From: Pseudomonas marginalis
GTDB taxonomy: Bacteria; Pseudomonadota; Gammaproteobacteria; Pseudomonadales; Pseudomonadaceae
Assembly: GCF_008692035.1 (NCBI RefSeq)
Contig: NZ_VTFG01000002.1
Coordinates: 1,674,001 to 1,738,000 of the forward strand
Reading direction: 5' to 3'
DNA: 64,000 nucleotides
The notes beneath the pieces are model-generated. The model had not been told where the DNA came from. It did no database searches and worked only from the letters and a program-made list of their open reading frames with translations. The number at the start of each line of letters is the position of its first letter. Position 1 is the stretch's first letter. Positions 61,428-64,000 of this stretch are shown piece after piece. Made by a program: the position numbers and the translations under genes.

Positions 61428-64000
61428 GACTTGGCCTTAGGTTTGCGCGACCCGCCGCTTTTCGCGGGGGCCGAACCCGCTTTTGGCGGGCCTTTACGGT
61501 GTTTACTGGGCTTGCTCGACGGCTTTTCCGCCCCTTGGGACTTTCCCCCAGACGCCGCTTTACCACCGCTTTTGGCTTCGTTGAGCAACTGCTGCTTCAA
61601 CTCACGACTTTTGCGCAGTTCGGCGTTTTTCGCCGCCGCGTCGCTTGGGCGGTAGGCCTCGGGGGCTTTGTCCTTGGCTGCTGGACGGCGCCCGGCCTTG
61701 GCTGGAGCGGGCTCTGCAACTGCCGCTTTGGCGGGAGTGCCTTTGCCTTTGCTTGCAGGCGAAGTCGTCTCGCTGCCACGCTTTTTACGGCCCGGCGCTT
61801 CGGCGGGCTTGTCAGGCATGCCAAAGTCGATCTTGCGCTCGTCGAGATCGACGCGCATGACCTGCACTTCCACGGTATCGCCCAAACGGAAGCTGCGACC
61901 GGTACGCTCGCCCGCCAGGCGGTGGTGCACAGGGTCGAAGTGGTAGTAGTCACCCGGCAAGGCGGTGACGTGCACCAGGCCTTCGACGTAGATGTCGGTC
62001 AGCTCGACGAACAGGCCAAAGCCGGTCACGGCGGTGATCACGCCTGGGAACGACTCGCCCACGCGGTCCTTCATGAACTCGCACTTGAGCCAGTTCACCA
62101 CGTCGCGGGTGGCTTCGTCGGCGCGGCGCTCGCTCATGGAGCACTGCTCGCCCAACTGTTCCAGGGCCGCTTCGTCGTACGGGTAGATCCGCGCCTTCGG
62201 AATGGTCATGGCACCGGCACGCTTGACGTGCGGGGTGTTCTGCTTGGAATGGATCACGCTGCGGATTGCGCGGTGCGTGAGCAAGTCCGGATAACGGCGA
62301 ATCGGCGAGGTGAAGTGGGTGTACGCCTCGTAATTCAGGCCGAAGTGGCCCTGGTTGTCGGCGCTGTACACCGCCTGGCTCAGGGAGCGCAGCATCACGG
62401 TCTGGATCACGTGGTAATCCGGACGGTCCTTGATGCTGGCCAGCAGTGCCTGGTAGTCCTTCGGCGTCGGGCCGTCCTTGCCTTTGTGCAGGGACAGGCC
62501 CAGCTCGCCGAGGAACGCGCGCAGTTTTTCCAGGCGCTCCGGTGGCGGGCCATCGTGTACACGGTAGAGCGCAGGGATTTCGTGCTTTTTCAGGAATTCA
62601 GCGGTGGCCACGTTGGCCGCCAGCATGCATTCCTCGATCAGCTTGTGCGCATCGTTACGGGTGGTCGGGGTGATCGCGGCGATCTTGCGCTCGGAACCGA
62701 AGACAATCCGGGTTTCCTGGGTTTCAAAATCGATCGCGCCACGCACATGACGGGCACCCAGCAACACTTTGTACAACGCGTACAGCTGCTTGAGGTGCGG
62801 CACCACATGCCCGTACTCACCACGCAACGCCTTGGCTTCGCTGGTTTTCGGCTGCTCCAGGATGGTGCTGACCTTGTTGTAGGTCAGGCGTGCCTGGGAG
62901 TGGATCACCGCTTCGTAGAACTGGTAATCGGTCATTTCGCCGGTTTTCGAGATAGTCATCTCGCAGACCATGGCCAAACGGTCGACTTTCGGGTTCAGGG
63001 AGCACAGGCCGTTGGACAGCTGCTCGGGCAGCATCGGGATCACGCGCTCAGGGAAATACACGGAGTTGCCGCGTACCTGGGCCTCGTTATCCAGGGCCGA
63101 ACCGATCTTCACATAGCTGGAGACGTCGGCAATCGCGACGAACAACTTCCAGCCACCGGAGAACAGGCGCAGCTTGCCGGGCTTGGCTTCGCAGTAGACC
63201 GCATCGTCGAAGTCGCGGGCATCTTCACCGTCAATCGTGACAAACGGCAGATGGCGCAGGTCGATGCGTTTTTCCTTGTCCTTCTCTTCGACTTCCGGCT
63301 TGAGCTTGGCGGCTTCCTTGAGCACAGCCTCAGGCCAGACGTGAGGAATGTCGTAGGTGCGCAGCGCGACGTCGATTTCCATGCCCGGCGCCATGTAGTT
63401 GCCGACCACTTCAACAATATCGCCCTGGGGCTGGAAGCGCGCAGTCGGCCAGTGGGTGATTTTCACCTCGACGAACTGGCCGACCTTGGCAGCGCCATTG
63501 CGGCCCGGGGTGATCAGCACTTCCTGCTGGACCTTCGGGTTATCCGGCACAACAAAGCCGATACCGCCTTCTTCGAAGTAGCGGCCGACGATGGACTCGT
63601 GGGCACGGGACACCACTTCGACAATCACGCCTTCACGGCGACCGCGACGGTCCAGGCCGGAAACCCGCGCCAGGGCACGGTCGCCATCGAACACCAGGCG
63701 CATCTGCGCCGGGCTCATGAACAGGTCATCACTGCCGTCATCCGGGATCAGGAAGCCGAACCCGTCACGGTGGCCGGCAATGCGGCCGAGGATCAGGTCG
63801 AGCTTATCCACGGGTGCGTAGGTGCCACGGCGGGTGTAGATCAGTTGAGCATCGCGCTCCATGGCACGCAGGCGGCGGCGCAGGGCTTCGAGCTGGTCTT
63901 CGGTGGTCAGACCGAACTCTTCGACCAGCTGCTCACGGCTAGCAGGCGAACCCCGATCGGCGAGGTGCGCCAGGATCAGTTCGCGGCTAGGAATAGGGTT
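61424..64000 (-). CDS. rnr: Ribonuclease R (5' end beyond window)
   Basis: The gene enters from the right edge; the first visible codons read NPIPSRELILAHLADRG, the N-terminal winged-helix of RNase R, so the true start lies outside. The visible 858 residues contain two cold-shock domains (from about MERDAQLIYTRRGTYAPVDK), the RNB catalytic core with FVTIDGEDARDFDDAVYCEA (metal aspartates), the S1 domain GVITAVTGFGLFVELTDIYV and a long Lys/Pro/Ala-rich tail (KKRGSETTSPASKGKG onwards). It degrades structured RNA. A shorter start at the ATG at 63862 is ruled out by the conserved upstream frame. Confidence 0.96.
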   Translation of the reverse strand, partial: NPIPSRELILAHLADRGSPASREQLVEEFGLTTEDQLEALRRRLRAMERDAQLIYTRRGTYAPVDKLDLILGRIAGHRDGFGFLIPDDGSDDLFMSPAQMRLVFDGDRALARVSGLDRRGRREGVIVEVVSRAHESIVGRYFEEGGIGFVVPDNPKVQQEVLITPGRNGAAKVGQFVEVKITHWPTARFQPQGDIVEVVGNYMAPGMEIDVALRTYDIPHVWPEAVLKEAAKLKPEVEEKDKEKRIDLRHLPFVTIDGEDARDFDDAVYCEAKPGKLRLFSGGWKLFVAIADVSSYVKIGSALDNEAQVRGNSVYFPERVIPMLPEQLSNGLCSLNPKVDRLAMVCEMTISKTGEMTDYQFYEAVIHSQARLTYNKVSTILEQPKTSEAKALRGEYGHVVPHLKQLYALYKVLLGARHVRGAIDFETQETRIVFGSERKIAAITPTTRNDAHKLIEECMLAANVATAEFLKKHEIPALYRVHDGPPPERLEKLRAFLGELGLSLHKGKDGPTPKDYQALLASIKDRPDYHVIQTVMLRSLSQAVYSADNQGHFGLNYEAYTHFTSPIRRYPDLLTHRAIRSVIHSKQNTPHVKRAGAMTIPKARIYPYDEAALEQLGEQCSMSERRADEATRDVVNWLKCEFMKDRVGESFPGVITAVTGFGLFVELTDIYVEGLVHVTALPGDYYHFDPVHHRLAGERTGRSFRLGDTVEVQVMRVDLDERKIDFGMPDKPAEAPGRKKRGSETTSPASKGKGTPAKAAVAEPAPAKAGRRPAAKDKAPEAYRPSDAAAKNAELRKSRELKQQLLNEAKSGGKAASGGKSQGAEKPSSKPSKHRKGPPKAGSAPAKSGGSRKPKAKS

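Overview
The window is a stretch of chromosome from a fluorescent pseudomonad, most likely the Pseudomonas fluorescens lineage. The evidence is the gene order (urease, desT-like regulator, pncB-nadE-azu, rpsF-rpsR-rplI-dnaB, rnr-rlmB), high GC, and many REP palindromes carrying the pseudomonad core GTGGGAGGGGGC...GCCCCCGAT. No tRNA, rRNA, CRISPR array or prophage was seen. One IS481-type insertion sequence is present.

Layout. 1-3049: 3' part of a giant repeat protein with DUF4329-like units (minus strand). 3.3-13.4 kb: urea uptake and urease, urtABCDE-ureD-ureA-(two GNAT acetyltransferases)-ureB-ureC, behind a sigma54-type promoter. 13.4-15.9 kb: divergent cbpA (J-protein) and a yegD-like Hsp70 ATPase. 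15.99-17.27 kb: an IS481-type element inserted in a REP palindrome. 17.3-26.5 kb: assorted transporters and regulators (AI-2E family exporter, PsiF, AraC/EamA pair, fragi-type lipase, bacterioferritin-like protein, AsmA, a tandem-repeat secreted protein, a DesT/FabR-type TetR regulator, an NlpC/P60 hydrolase). 26.8-29.2 kb: second urease block ureE-ureF-ureG-hupE/ureJ with its own sigma54-type promoter and a good NtrC palindrome. 29.4-32.4 kb: AGE epimerase, CDF metal transporter, SDR. 32.4-33.1 kb: a non-coding stretch with a cluster of DnaA-box sequences. 33.1-38.6 kb: branched-chain amino acid ABC importer braC-livHMGF behind a near-consensus sigma54 promoter and four phased 9-bp repeats. 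38.6-42.6 kb: amaA/amaB (pipecolate/lysine catabolism) and a LysR regulator. 42.8-45.9 kb: pncB, nadE, azurin, small proteins. 45.9-52.7 kb: a three-gene transglutaminase / circularly permuted ATP-grasp + alpha-E / transglutaminase-DUF2126 cluster. 52.9-54.2 kb: a coupled, AT-richer pair of unknown genes that looks like an effector with a membrane immunity protein. 54.4-64.0 kb: ygiQ, dnaB, rplI, a DUF2232-like gene, rpsR, rpsF, rlmB and the 3' part of rnr.

How it works together. The urt, ure and liv systems all bring in or release nitrogen, and all three have sigma54-type promoters, so nitrogen-limitation control (NtrC or another enhancer-binding protein) is the simplest reading. Several operons carry REP pairs between genes; in both ABC importers a pair sits exactly between the binding-protein gene and the first permease gene, where it could set the expression ratio. 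The least understood loci are the five-repeat DUF4329 protein, whose first unit alone keeps a JAMM-like metal motif, the ATP-grasp/alpha-E/transglutaminase cluster, the effector-like pair, the DnaA-box cluster and the phased repeats upstream of braC.
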